This document shows positions 24,601 to 35,000 of a stretch of 64,000 nt of DNA, in pieces (positions within the stretch are counted from its first letter, which is position 1; each line of letters starts with the position of its first letter). Both the position numbers and the translations under genes were made by a program. Under the pieces are notes generated by a model that ran no database searches, was not told where the DNA came from, and was given only the letters and a program-made list of their open reading frames with translations. The stretch lies in the NCBI GenBank assembly GCA_021399435.1, contig JAJTUP010000026.1, positions 496,001 to 560,000 on the forward strand. Reading direction: 5' to 3'. Source of the stretch: Diaporthe sp. PMI_573. Taxonomy: Eukaryota > Ascomycota > Sordariomycetes > Diaporthales > Diaporthaceae.

Positions 24601-25778
24601 ATGGAGAACTCCGAGTCGAGCCGCCGGAAGGCCGCGAATAAGGGGTCACGCGGTGGTTGTGGCCTTTGTGTCATGGTCTCGAAATTTTGCGAGGGCTCTG
24701 TTATACCAGTGCTGCCTGTACCACCGCTGCTGGTGTCCGAGGTCGAGGACAGGGCGGTCTGCGACGAGAGTCGCGGGTTCAATTTCTCGGGTGTACCTAG
24801 AGATGCCGCCGGGGAGACGGTATCATTTTTGAGTGACTGCCCTTGAGGGGGCACTACCAGGTGGGTACCGTCCCTCGGTATGTCCTGTGGTGGCTTCTGT
24901 TTTATTTTCCCAAAGTAAACGCTGGCCCTGTTCAGGGCACGGCTGGTGCTGCTCAGCGAGTCTGACGACTTGCTCCTCTCGCTTCCGCTGGGGCTGCTGG
25001 CTGTGAGGCGGCGCCGGCTGAGCTTGTTGGGCGATAATAGTGACGCGTCTTTCTTTGGCGCCTCGGCTTCCACTGCGGCGTCCTCGCCCCTCGACGATGC
25101 CTTTCTTTCTCCATCTGCTTTGGGTGAGGGCGACCTGGAGGAGGCGATCCAGGACTTGCGGGCGAAATCGGCGAACGAGGATGACCTGTCCCGGGTCGTG
25201 AGAAACTTGGGCGCGTCGGTCCTTTCGGCTTTGTCGGTCTTTTCGGTGGGTTTTCCGGCTTCTTTCTCGTCCTTTGCCCTCTCATTGTCTTCCGGCTTCT
25301 TCGCCTTCCTCAGCACCGAGGACTTCTCGGTTCCGTCTGCTGACTTGCTCGGAAGCCATGAGCGAGGGCGGTCAGCGATCGACTTGGACCGGCTCGACTT
25401 GGTCGTGGCGGCCTTCGGAACAGCCATAGGCTCCAGAAGCTTGCTTGGCCAGAGCGGGCTTACTGGCTTGTCATCCGGCTTGGCCACCTGCAGGTTGGAC
25501 AGTTTGGACTCGAAGGGCAGAAGGGTCTCGACGTCTGAGCCGAAGTCGAAAGGGGGCACCTCGAAGCTTCGAGTGGCCGGCTCGGACCTTGTGGTATCAC
25601 CCTGGGGGGTGGCGGCGGCTTCGCTGAAACTGTGGTCGAACTCGCCTGGGGAGCTGATACTCAGCGAGGACTTTGTCAGCGGGGCTGCATCGAGAAAGAG
25701 GTCTGGCGAGGAATGAGAGCGGTGGATCGGGCTCTGCTTGACAGCCGGAGCGGCCGTCGTCAGCGTTGACCCGTTCAT
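21692..25778 (-). CDS. DUF1765 (UPF0592) family protein
   Basis: Two exons, 25778-22936 and 22877-21692, give 4029 nt and 1342 residues; the 58-nt intron joins NELD to MKIFMLVSERLKK. The N-terminal 370 residues are low-complexity Ser/Lys/Asp-rich and probably disordered. A conserved helical DUF1765 core follows (about 375-950), with stretches such as RNTLIPFLRNHG, HKWWNGLLELLDG and CGKACAYAFFFIPGIAEVLVRLWGL. The C-terminal region is again Ser/Pro-rich. I recall budding-yeast Ecm30 in this family, a protein linked only loosely to the cell wall, but I could not check this. No catalytic motif is visible. The hydrophobic core helices do not form a clear set of membrane spans. Family call is good; function is unknown. 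Confidence 0.87.
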
Positions 25779-26322
25779 CTCATTGCCAAAGTCATAGGAG
25801 CTGTCAAGCAGCCGGGTGGATCTTAATCAAAACGCAAGACACTCGCGCACTGGATCAACTGACTGGACAGCTCTCCTCGAACGAAGCAAGTCGGGGTCTC
25901 GGTTCAGCAGCCGAAGCTGGAGAGGGGGGGGGGTAATAGGAGCTGATGGAGACGGGCCCGCGGCTGTGGTGACGATAGGACAGGATTGCTGGTCTTGTTT
26001 GCGCCGTCGAGAAAAAAAAAAGAGGTACAAAAAAACGCCACGCCCGTTCACCTCAGGTCCTCGTACCGGACCGTCGCAGTGAGTCTGTTCGGACTCTGGC
26101 CGGCAGAGGGCGGGCGAGGCGAACACAGTGTAATCTCGTCTCCGATCAAGCGGTACGCTAATTGTGCAATGGCGCCGCCGCGGGATGGCAGGCTGTCCGA
26201 GCAGCGACTGTTGATAGTTGGTCCCGGAGTAGCTGGCAGAGGGTGCTAAGTGGCGGGGGAGGAGGCGGTTCGAGAGGTCTGATCAAAGACTTCGGGGGTA
26301 TGTGGAGGGACGAGAGAATACG

Positions 26323-26325
26323 ATG

Positions 26326-26357
<32 letters not shown>
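26323..26357. repeat. GT dinucleotide microsatellite
   Basis: About 17 GT units with one GC interruption, roughly 550 bases upstream of the DUF1765 start codon. Confidence 0.9.
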
Positions 26358-27073
26358 CCAGGTGGGCGGAGGCTTGGAAGGAGTAGGCTTAGGTAGATAG
26401 TGTGGACAAAAGCCTGAGGTGGGATTGACTGGACTGCCCCGACAGCCCGAAAACGAACACTGTCTGCTGTATCTCTCTGCCTGTCTCGCTCAGTCGCTCG
26501 GAAGCGCTTGGTGGGTGGATCCAAGACACGGACACGCCACAGCCAGGCCCCCCAGTCCAGGGCCCCAGGGGGGTCTCTGTCACGAAACAAACCGGAGTGC
26601 TGGAGATTGGCGTTTCGACTGTCGGTGGTATGATGTGGCTTCACCGGGCAGGAAGTGCGGGCAGTTGGCCCTCTCGGCTCTGCAGGCAAGGGTTGCAAGT
26701 TCAATTTGTGAGGCCGTGCCAGCTAGGCACTCCCCCGGTGCGATGCCCCAAGTGCCGGATAGATAGATAGATGGGTTGACGTAGTGGTCGAGGGGGATGG
26801 GGTCAGACAGGGATAGGTCTATCAGGCAGGCGTGAACATGGATTTCTTGGGGTATAAGACGAGAGGGATATTGCAGAATTCCGCCTCGCGCGATAGGGCC
26901 GGGGCACGATCGAAAACTTGAAATTGTGGTACAAGTTCCAACAACAGAAACAACAAAGCGGCACAGGGGTCAGTCGCGACGAGGGGAGGAGAGGGGGGAA
27001 TTGTGCGGAGCCGAGTTATCGATGGGTGATTTACGGACCGGTCGGACGCAGAGGAAATGAAAAGGAAACGGCC

Positions 27074-27120
27074 GTTCAGTCAGTCAGTCAGTCAACCAAT
27101 CAATCAATCAATTAATCAAT
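27074..27120. repeat. CAGT then CAAT tetranucleotide repeats
   Basis: Five CAGT-type units change into five CAAT/TAAT units. Two related tetranucleotides abut, which suggests one array whose copies diverged by a single substitution. Confidence 0.88.
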
Positions 27121-27438
27121 GCCTGCTCGTCTTTGCATGTGCACCTGCGGGTGAGTGAGTCGCACAGGATGGAATAGTCCACACGGGCACGCATGCCAAA
27201 CTGGCATTGCAAGGGCTCAGCTGAAGGAGGAGGCGGCCGAGCTGGGCCATTTGCAGCTGATCGACGGCCGAGTCCCGACACGAGCCCGGCTGCCTTCTGT
27301 GTCACTGCTGACAGCCCAGACAGTCCAGTCGGACAGTGTGTCCCGATCCGGCGGGCGGGGTGCTCGACGATCATCGACCTGACCTAGACCGACAGCAGCA
27401 AATCGAGGCCCATGTCCCACCGGCAACTACCACATTTT

Positions 27439-27457
27439 TCTGTGTGTGTGTGTGTTT
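27439..27457. repeat. Short GT microsatellite
   Basis: Eight GT units, about 60 bases before the CACGCA array. Confidence 0.8.
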
Positions 27458-27518
27458 GTACAACAGGAGGCTGGGCGGCATTGTGGCCTTGGCGAGGATT
27501 CTGATGCACCACGGATCT

Positions 27519-27571
27519 TGCCCACACGCACACGCACGCGCACGCACACGCACGCACACGCACGCACACAT
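27519..27571. repeat. CACGCA-type minisatellite
   Basis: Alternating CACACG and CACGCA units over about 50 bases. The alternating purine-pyrimidine sequence could adopt Z-DNA, a property known for CG/CA alternations. Confidence 0.88.
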
Positions 27572-27726
27572 TGCCCCTAATGTGGTTTGTTCTCTTGGGA
27601 TGAGGTGGGGGGGAGGGGGTGGCCTGGGTGGTCGGTGGGTAGCATTTATTGTCTGGCTGCACTTGAAAAGGGACAGACAGGCCATGTCGCTGAATGACAA
27701 TAGCACGGGCATCACACACGCCCCAC

Positions 27727-27772
27727 GCTCACACTCACGCTCACACTCACGCTCACACTCACGCTCACACGG
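27727..27772. repeat. 12-bp tandem repeat ACGCTCACACTC
   Basis: Nearly four head-to-tail copies of a 12-base unit. In one plus-strand frame it would encode His-Ser/Ala-rich dipeptides, but no gene is supported. Confidence 0.88.
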
Positions 27773-27815
27773 GGCGCGGGCCAGGCAGGGCGCACATTGC
27801 TGCGGTGTGGTTGTG

Positions 27816-27892
27816 CGCGTGTCGTGCCTGTGCCGTGTGCCGTGTGGCCGTGTGCCGTGTGCCGTGTGCCGTGTGCCCTGTGCCGTGTTGGC
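27816..27892. repeat. 7-bp tandem repeat GTGTGCC
   Basis: About ten copies of a 7-base unit with single-base variants (GTGTGGC, CTGTGCC). Arrays with 2, 4, 6, 12 and 7 base units thus lie within 1.6 kb upstream of one gene. Confidence 0.88.
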
Positions 27893-29984
27893 CTTGTGTT
27901 GGTACTCGTGGTTTTCTGTCCGTCTTTTTTAGTGTCTCTGCTTCCTCAGGCATCATAGACTCAGTCTCACCTGGGAGAAGATGAACAGGCGGTCAGGCGG
28001 GAATAAGGCACGGGCACGTTCTAAAGTCGTACAGTACCACTACCTAGCACACGATAGGCGCCCTATCAGGCCTTGTCCGCCTGTCAGAAAAGGACCGGTG
28101 GCTACTGTAACATCTGTGGACCGGAATATGGGTGCATTTGCATGTGTAAAACTGGAGACTTTTTCTATTTCCATCCGCGCGCGGCGAGGAACAAAAAAAG
28201 AACCTTGAACGAAAAAGGGTCGGGGCGGATGGGGCGGGCGGGTAGCTGTGTGCTGTGTAAGAGCGACAAGGGGGGCCCCGGGACGCCTGCCTTTGGATCC
28301 GCCGGGATTGCCTACCTACCTAACTGTTAACTGTGTACTACAATGAACACCAAGCGCCTCGATTATTGTAGCAATAGCACATGTTGACGCTCCCCTAGCC
28401 CACATGATCTTACACACCATAGGTTTTGATAGAGTCGCCGCACAGACGGCTCATATCACTTGAGGCTTGCTGTTGATCACAACCACATCTTCTCTACCAT
28501 GGCAGGCCTGACAGCCTGAATGGCCACACTCCTTGGACTCGCGCTCGGCAATCGATCGAGCAGTGGCTCCAGCTCGTCCCTGCGAATCGCGTTTCGCGTA
28601 CGGCTTGGGCGGGGCCGCCGGTACCGTGGTATCGCGGCAGCCGCCATGTTGCAATCTGAGGAACCTGTGTTGTGCATGCACCGTAGATCAAACCGACTAT
28701 TTTGTTTATTTTTATGGTGTATTAGCCTGCCCAGAGCCGTCCGTGAGCGGTTCCTCCCACACACCCTGCCGCACGTCGGGATAGATGGATGTCTACACGT
28801 GTGCTTGCATAGGTTGGGTGGCATTTTGACTCCCGGGTCCGGTGATCGCAGGTCTGTTCTGCACATCCCATCCCGTCTTGTGACCTGATTCAGGGCGATT
28901 GGGTTTCGGCCTGCGCGAAGGGCCAAATCTAATTTGTTCATTTCGAAACACCATCATTCAGTCAGGGCTCCAGGTCTGCCCCTCCTCAAAGGCGAGGTGA
29001 CGGCGGGCAGACCCATTCAGAATTGACAGACAGGCAAAGTGCGCCTTATTTCGGAGAGATATTCAGGGGCTGCTCTCGGATAGAGCCCTATTTCCCGGAG
29101 AACGGCTGGACGGCTTCGGTTGAACAGGGGTCTGTCCTCATGACAAAGCCACGGCGTCGAGTCCGATACGGGACCGCCTTGCAGCCCTCACTCCACCTTG
29201 ATGGCGAAGCATCCCGGCATGTACTCTATGGTTCTACTGTGTGTGGACACCATGTTGAAAATTGAACCCTTGAGATCACTCGTAGCACGTCTCCCCGCGT
29301 TGCTTAGGAAAGGGTTCATTCAGCTGCCAGAGGTACCGCGAATACGGCTGCCCCGAGACTACGGTGTCTTTTTGTTTTCAGGATGACAAGGGAGCCTATA
29401 TTTCCACCACGCTATGAGAGTTGTGTCTGATCCATCACTTCTCACCACACAATATCAGATGGGCATGGCGATCTACTGTGCATCACTCACCGACCCGGGG
29501 CACAGACGGTGGGCCGATGAGCCCGTCGGTTCCAGCTTCACACGATTCAGCAACAGTCCACGGCAACAGGCTTTCCACACCCAGATATTCGTTGTCAATG
29601 TTCCAGGCTGATGTGCACCGACGGCTCAGCCTTCTCGTGGACGACCAAGTCGCACTCGGCAATGGAGACCATACAGCCCCTCTCCCCCAGCCATGCACAG
29701 GAGTTAGACTGAGCTCCTTTCTCTTACACGTCGACCGATATGTTGTGCGCGGATGCCAAAATTATCGTGTTACAGGACAAGCCAGTGGAAGACCTCCTCG
29801 TCGTCGTCCGAGAGGATCAGAGTTGTTAGGCGAAGGAGTAACGATTTGGCAGCCAACGGCAAGGGCCACATGGTCCCTTGACAACCCTTTCTCCTTCCTC
29901 GCCCCAGTGACTTCAAGCTCGATCAACTGGAGCGCCTCGTCCGAGTAGACGCCATTTGTGAAGCCTGGGCCGCCACTGTCGTCT

Positions 29985-30235
29985 GCGGCTGCCCTTCGAG
30001 CGGCCCTATCAGCACGTCTGATTCCTTCCACGGCTGAGTGAGACGGGACCCAACGGAGCTCAACCAAAACCCCGACTTTGCTGAAATATTGTGATCTTGT
30101 GGTCAGCTTGCGTAGAACCGAGTGGACTTGACTTTCACGGCGTAAACATTCCTCGCTGAATGTGCGCCGGCGTAACTCGTCCACCCGCTTAAGGCTGCCT
30201 GGCAGTCCGAGAATATGACTATCTTGCGCGTACCT
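29985..30235 (-). mobile_element. Relic of a retroelement RNase H domain (probably non-LTR)
   Basis: On the minus strand, the string IVIFSDCQAAL (about 30225-30195) continues, after a one-base frame change, into RVDELRRR, then VELRWVPSHSAVEG and RADRAARRAA (to about 29985). This matches the RNase H1 fold at the end of many fungal non-LTR retrotransposon ORF2 proteins: an aspartate strand (FSDCQAA), then W-(I/V)-P-(S/G)-H and a terminal NERAD-like motif, here degenerated to IRRAD. The reading frame is broken between SDCQAA and the next strand, so it cannot be active. No reverse transcriptase, target-site duplication or poly(A) tail was found nearby. It lies on the same strand as, and just 3' of, the P450 relic. 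Confidence 0.7.
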
Positions 30236-30326
30236 GCTGGTTGTGTTAAAGTCTGCGACACGCAGTCGACCATCGGCAAACATTCGCCGAACCGGCGATA
30301 TTTCAGAGTTACAATGAAGCACTTAC

Positions 30327-30694
30327 GTGTTCGTCCGAGTAGACCGTGAAAAGCCCGCCGCCGACCAGGGCCCGCAGCGTCTCGAGATTGCCCTTTGTCG
30401 TCTTCTCAGAGCGGGCCTCGTCGCAGACCTCATCAACCAGCTCGTGGCTGGAGAAGACGACGACGACGACGACGACGACGGTCCTCCCAAAGAGCTTCAG
30501 GCTGTAGCTGGGCCCGAAAGTATCGGCGAGGTGCCACACCGACGAGATGAAGAAGGTGGGATCAACCTCGCCCGCGTTGCCAATCAACCACTTCTCTCAG
30601 GCGGGTGAGGGATTGGCTCCCCGGGGCCATCGATACCGGGCTCGACGACATTGTCTGGCTTCAGGTTCGGCTCCTTTTGGTAGGGGCAGGCCAT
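30327..30694 (-). pseudogene. Truncated 5' exon of a CYP505-like cytochrome P450
   Basis: Read on the minus strand, a possible start (MACPYQKEP) leads to PIPHPP, then after a frame change near 30600 to LIGNAGEVDP, HLADTFGPSYSLKLFGR, SSHELVDEVCDEAR and VGGGLFTVYSDEH. This order matches the N-terminus of fungal CYP505 self-sufficient fatty-acid hydroxylases (P450 fused to reductase): Pro-rich lead, IGN, LAD-GP, ELVDEVCDE, DGLFTA. A GTAAGT donor follows DEH at 30326, so the fragment ends at a real exon boundary. Nothing beyond it resembles the heme loop or reductase. A GAC-repeat at 30456-30480 encodes eight extra valines inside the domain. With a frameshift, a repeat expansion and loss of over 85 percent of the gene, it is dead. 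Confidence 0.75.
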
Positions 30695-32037
30695 GACTCT
30701 GGAAGTTGATGCTGAGCAGTTTATAAATGAGACCACGAGGTGGCGGCTGAGACGAAGTCGCCCTTGTGGCACAGCACGATGCAGAATAAATTGATTTTGG
30801 TCACCCAGGGATGGCGAAACACCGTCTTAATAAGTTCCGTTATCGTTTAAGATCCTAACTATAATTAACACACATCCATCATATCGTACTGGGGCTTGTC
30901 AGACTAACGCATGCTTCACGTTTTTCACCTCGTACATGACGTTGTGCAAAGCAACCTCTTCACCGGCGTTCCATAGACTAGCATGGTTAAAACCACACAA
31001 GGGACATATCCTCGCATTCCGAAGCAACCTCCAGCCGACGAATTGGCGAAGCTGCCTTTGCCCGATGGCTGCAGCAACGGCTGTCACGCTATATAACCGC
31101 TCTTCTGCGCCGGCACTAGGGCAGAAGCTCACAGTCCACAATGTTAAGCGTCGAGCTTGATAGGTCAAGAGTTGGATATCGGGTCATCTGGCTTTGCAGT
31201 CTTAATCAGCAACCAGCATATGAGTTGTGAAATGTGAACAATTGGCCTCGGCATGTCGATAGACGCAGGGGAAGAGTGGGGGTTCTTCCCTGGCTAACAA
31301 GCTGGAGTGTGGTGGCTCTGTAACTACTCTTGTAGTATCCACCTACGTTTGAGAAACTAGTCAACTAGCCACTTAACATATTGTCTTCCATCAGAACTTG
31401 GCCCCTGGAGACACAAGCCAGGCCTTGACATGAATAGAGTGAGTGAGCACTTGCATTACTCAGTGCTTTCTTGATACTTGCATCTAGACACGCATACAGG
31501 TACAAACCCCATCGGTGTAACGCAAGGTCAGCACTACGAAGGCACATGAATGATGCACCATGAGGTTGCACAGAGATACGTATCTGTGCCGCCCGGCATG
31601 AACTTCATTCACGCTTGAGATCACCCTTAGAGCTCAGCCAATGGCACATGTAATGCCCATGAGACATATTTCGCTTTTTTGCACGCCTGGCTGGGGACGT
31701 TGAATATACAGTGAAAACAACAAAAAGTGTTATGATGCGAAACAGGCCATCATTTGCCCGATACACCCAAGCCGCTTCACTCCAAGCCATGCCATGCGGT
31801 GTCATGCTATGCTAAACGCTCTCTTTGCTATAAGAACAGCCAAGTCCCTTCCGCCCCCGATATGCACGTAATGTGTGTGTATGTTATGTAGGGATAAGTG
31901 TTGCACCCGCTCCTCAGAATCTATTCTTGTTCAAGCCATGATACATTGTTGATGAGAAACACCTTCCATGTCAGCTAGCCAGCCAATCATTTGTACATGC
32001 TCGTTTCTTAAGACCGAGTTGGTCGACCTTGATCTCA
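30695..32037. other. Spacer between the P450 relic and CAF120
   Basis: About 1.3 kb, visibly richer in A and T than its neighbours. It would hold the 3' flank of CAF120 on the right. An 89-codon minus frame at 30899-31168 contains ICPLCG but no recognisable domain, and I do not call it. Confidence 0.5.
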
Positions 32038-35000
32038 TCAAAAGGCATGACCCTGGTGGTGCGGTGGCATAGGACCCCTCGGCGTACCCGGCGTGCCTGG
32101 CGTACGAGGACCCTGCGGCACAAATTGTCCTTGAGGAGGCATCATCATGGGTCGACTGAACCCTCCTGGGCCGGGAGACGCCTTCCTCATCTGCCCTGGG
32201 CCAGGGCTCTGCATCCTCATCGGCCCCGGGCCCGGGCCCGGGCTGTTCATCCGCATTGGTCCTTGTCCGGGACCTGGAGAAGCCATCCTCATCGGGCCCT
32301 GTCCGGGGCCGGGGCTGTTCATGCGCATCGGCGGCTGCATACCGGGATTCCCATAGCCACCCTGAGGGTGACCGTACTGAGGACCGCCTGGCTGCAGAGG
32401 TGGAGGACTCATGGCATAACGGGGGCCTGGGCTCATTGAGCGTGGGCTGATTGGGCTCACTGGCATCCCTATTCCAACAGGTGGGGGAGATAGGGTCGCT
32501 GACCGTGGCGGGCCAGGCTGTTGCCCAGGGTATCCTCCGCGACCCATACCTGCGTTGTAACCCATGTTACTCTGCATTCCCATGCTGCCGCCATACATTG
32601 ACGGGGCTTGGGCATTCATCGGGCTCATACCCATGTTGCTCAGATTGCCCATGCTCATGTTCGACGCTCCGTACATTTGCTGTTGGGCATATTGCTGCTG
32701 CTGCTGCTGCTGCTGCTGCTGAGCGTACTGCTGCTGCTGCTTCTGCTGCTGCTGCTGCTGCTGGACATGTTGTTGCTGCTGTCGCTGATGGATGGCGTTC
32801 TGGACGGTTTGGGATTGGTAGCCCTGCTTCATCTGAGCCTTTTCTCTCTCGCGCGCATCAATCGCTCCTACAAGACCGGGCCCCTGGGACTGAGGTGCCT
32901 GACTGTTGTTGGTAGCCATGCTGATCAATGGCGTACCGGTAGTCCGGGCTAGATGCTCTTGCTCGCGCGCTGACAGGGTCGTGCTGGCTCCTCCGCTACC
33001 GTTCACCCCCAGGATGTTACCTGAGCCTCGGGAAGGAGGATGCTGCAGCAGATCAGCGCTGCCGGACCTCGAGTGCCGCTTGGTGAGGTGATCCTGGCTC
33101 CCAGTGCGCTTCACCATTGGTGGAGAAGGCGCCATGTTTGCCAACGCGTTGCCCGAGGGAGTGCGCTGGTGCGCATACTGCGGAGCTGTCGCCGCGGCTG
33201 CTCGCTGCGCTACAAACTCCTCGGGTGAGAGTGCGCCATCTCGCCCGCTGCCACCGCCGACGGCCACACCAGGCTGCCAGGCAATGCTCCGACGCCTGAG
33301 CGTATCCTCAGACTCATTTCGTGCGTGGCCGAACTCAGCTGTGAAAGGTGTAATGTTCGCACTAGGCGTCGTAGGAGCGGGTGTCTTGCGCGGCCCAGGA
33401 GAGAATGACCTCGGAGGCTGGGCTGCGGGCGGATTGGGTGGGACCCAAGGCCCACCGGCGACAGCCCGCTCGGCGCCATGAGCAAGGTTGAGGGTAGGGC
33501 CAAAGTTGATGTCCGGCACGTCTACCCTTGATCTGCCAGAACCAGAGTCCGACGCTGCTGTGTCTCCAACCGTTTTCAACACACCGGCACGTGGTCTCTC
33601 CCGGGATTCTTGCGTTTCGGAAGACTTGCGGGTGCTGGCATAATCGGGACTATCCGTTGATGCGGTGTCGTCGTAGTTGCTACTAGCCTCGCTCCTCATC
33701 GTTCCCTGCCGCTGCCTTTGCCGCAGGGCTTCCTGTTGGTCATAATCACGAGGGTGCGCTTCGGGCGAGTTGACTAGTTGAAATGCGGCTTCGTCTAGGA
33801 TGTGGTTGCGCAGACTGCTGTTAGTCGACGGGGAAACTGGCGTCACATCGCCTGTGTTGCTCCGCGAGGAACCCTGACGTGAAGATGCTGCCTTTGACTG
33901 AAGACTATCCGTCCGTGCGGGTAAAGGCTTCCGTTGGATCGGCGGAGACCCGACTGTCTGCAATGGTGGAAGTGGCTTTCGCTGAGCGCCGGGCGGTGGC
34001 GTCCTACGGCTATTAGGCGGAGGCCCACCGGCCCCAGGGTGGTAGGGCAGGTGCTGGTTTTGAGGCCCAGGTGGCCCCATCATCCCAGGAGGTGGCCCTC
34101 TGTTGTCTTGCGAATACCCAGGCGGCGGCATTCCACGTCCCCGTCCAACCCCATGAGGCGGAGGCGGCGGACCGCGTGAGCCTGGCGGCCCTGGGCCGGG
34201 AGGATATTGACCCCTGCCACCATGATTCGGGGGGTAGGGACCTGGGCCTGGCCCTGGAGAGGGGCGTCGCTGTCCATCGCCATGAGCGCCGGGCGCCAGA
34301 GGTGATCTGGACCTTTTCTGTTCCAGACTCATCTGTGGTGGTGGCATGCCCGGAGACCGCGGCGGAGTGGGATTACCGCCCGGGACACTCAGTCCTTCAC
34401 GAGATCGGTTCTCATTAGCAGACATTCCTACCGAGTTAGCATAAGCGTTGGTATGTACCGCTAAGCCCCGAGGATCTGCTTGCCCAGATGAGGATCCTGC
34501 GCTCTGCTCATCACTGTACCTCTCTCCGCCGCCTTCCATCAGAGCAGGATCCGTATTGGTCTGGAGGGCAACGCCCAGCTGCTGCAAGGTCGCGGTCGAC
34601 AGGCGGCTGGTGGCCCTCCTGAGTTCCGGGGAATGATATGCCCTTTGTGGACGGGCCGTAGCTGCATGCTGAAAGGACGGCGGTGCCTGAACGGGCTCCG
34701 GAGTGCTCATATTGTGTAGTCCCTCCAGGTCTCGCACTGGCGGGGCCAACCCTGGCTGGTCATCCTCCGAACTGACACGTTCTGGCGTCGGAGCAAGGTC
34801 GTTTGCGAAGCGTATGGGCGTGTGGCCACGCGGTGGCGTCGGCCCCTGCCGTTCATCTTGGAGATGTGGCGCGAAGCCGTCGAGACTGGTCGGACCACGT
34901 ATCTGGGTGTCTGAGCTGTTACGCTGGTGGCCGGCCACCCCGGCCATGGGGTTGGGACCGCGAGCTCTGTCGCCGGGAGGAGCCGAGTCATTGCGCGGGC

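Larger units (their letters stand above)
25779..29984. other. Spacer upstream of the DUF1765 gene, rich in microsatellites
   Basis: About 4.2 kb without a supported gene. The first 2.2 kb holds at least five separate short tandem repeats, listed individually. Beyond about 28.0 kb the sequence is ordinary, with short frames on both strands that show no domain. The right end borders a retroelement RNase H relic. Confidence 0.55.

Noticed and set aside
27727..27892. Regular repeats resembling a CRISPR array
   Set aside because: The units are 7 and 12 bases, contiguous and without spacers, in fungal nuclear DNA. They are micro- and minisatellites.
27336..27932. 198-codon plus frame across the repeat cluster
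   Set aside because: Its apparent protein is the translation of the tandem repeats (His/Ser/Ala and Cys/Arg/Val runs).
30899..31168. 89-codon minus frame with ICPLCG upstream of the P450 relic
   Set aside because: A single CXXC is not enough to assign a finger or retroelement, and no neighbouring sequence supports a gene.
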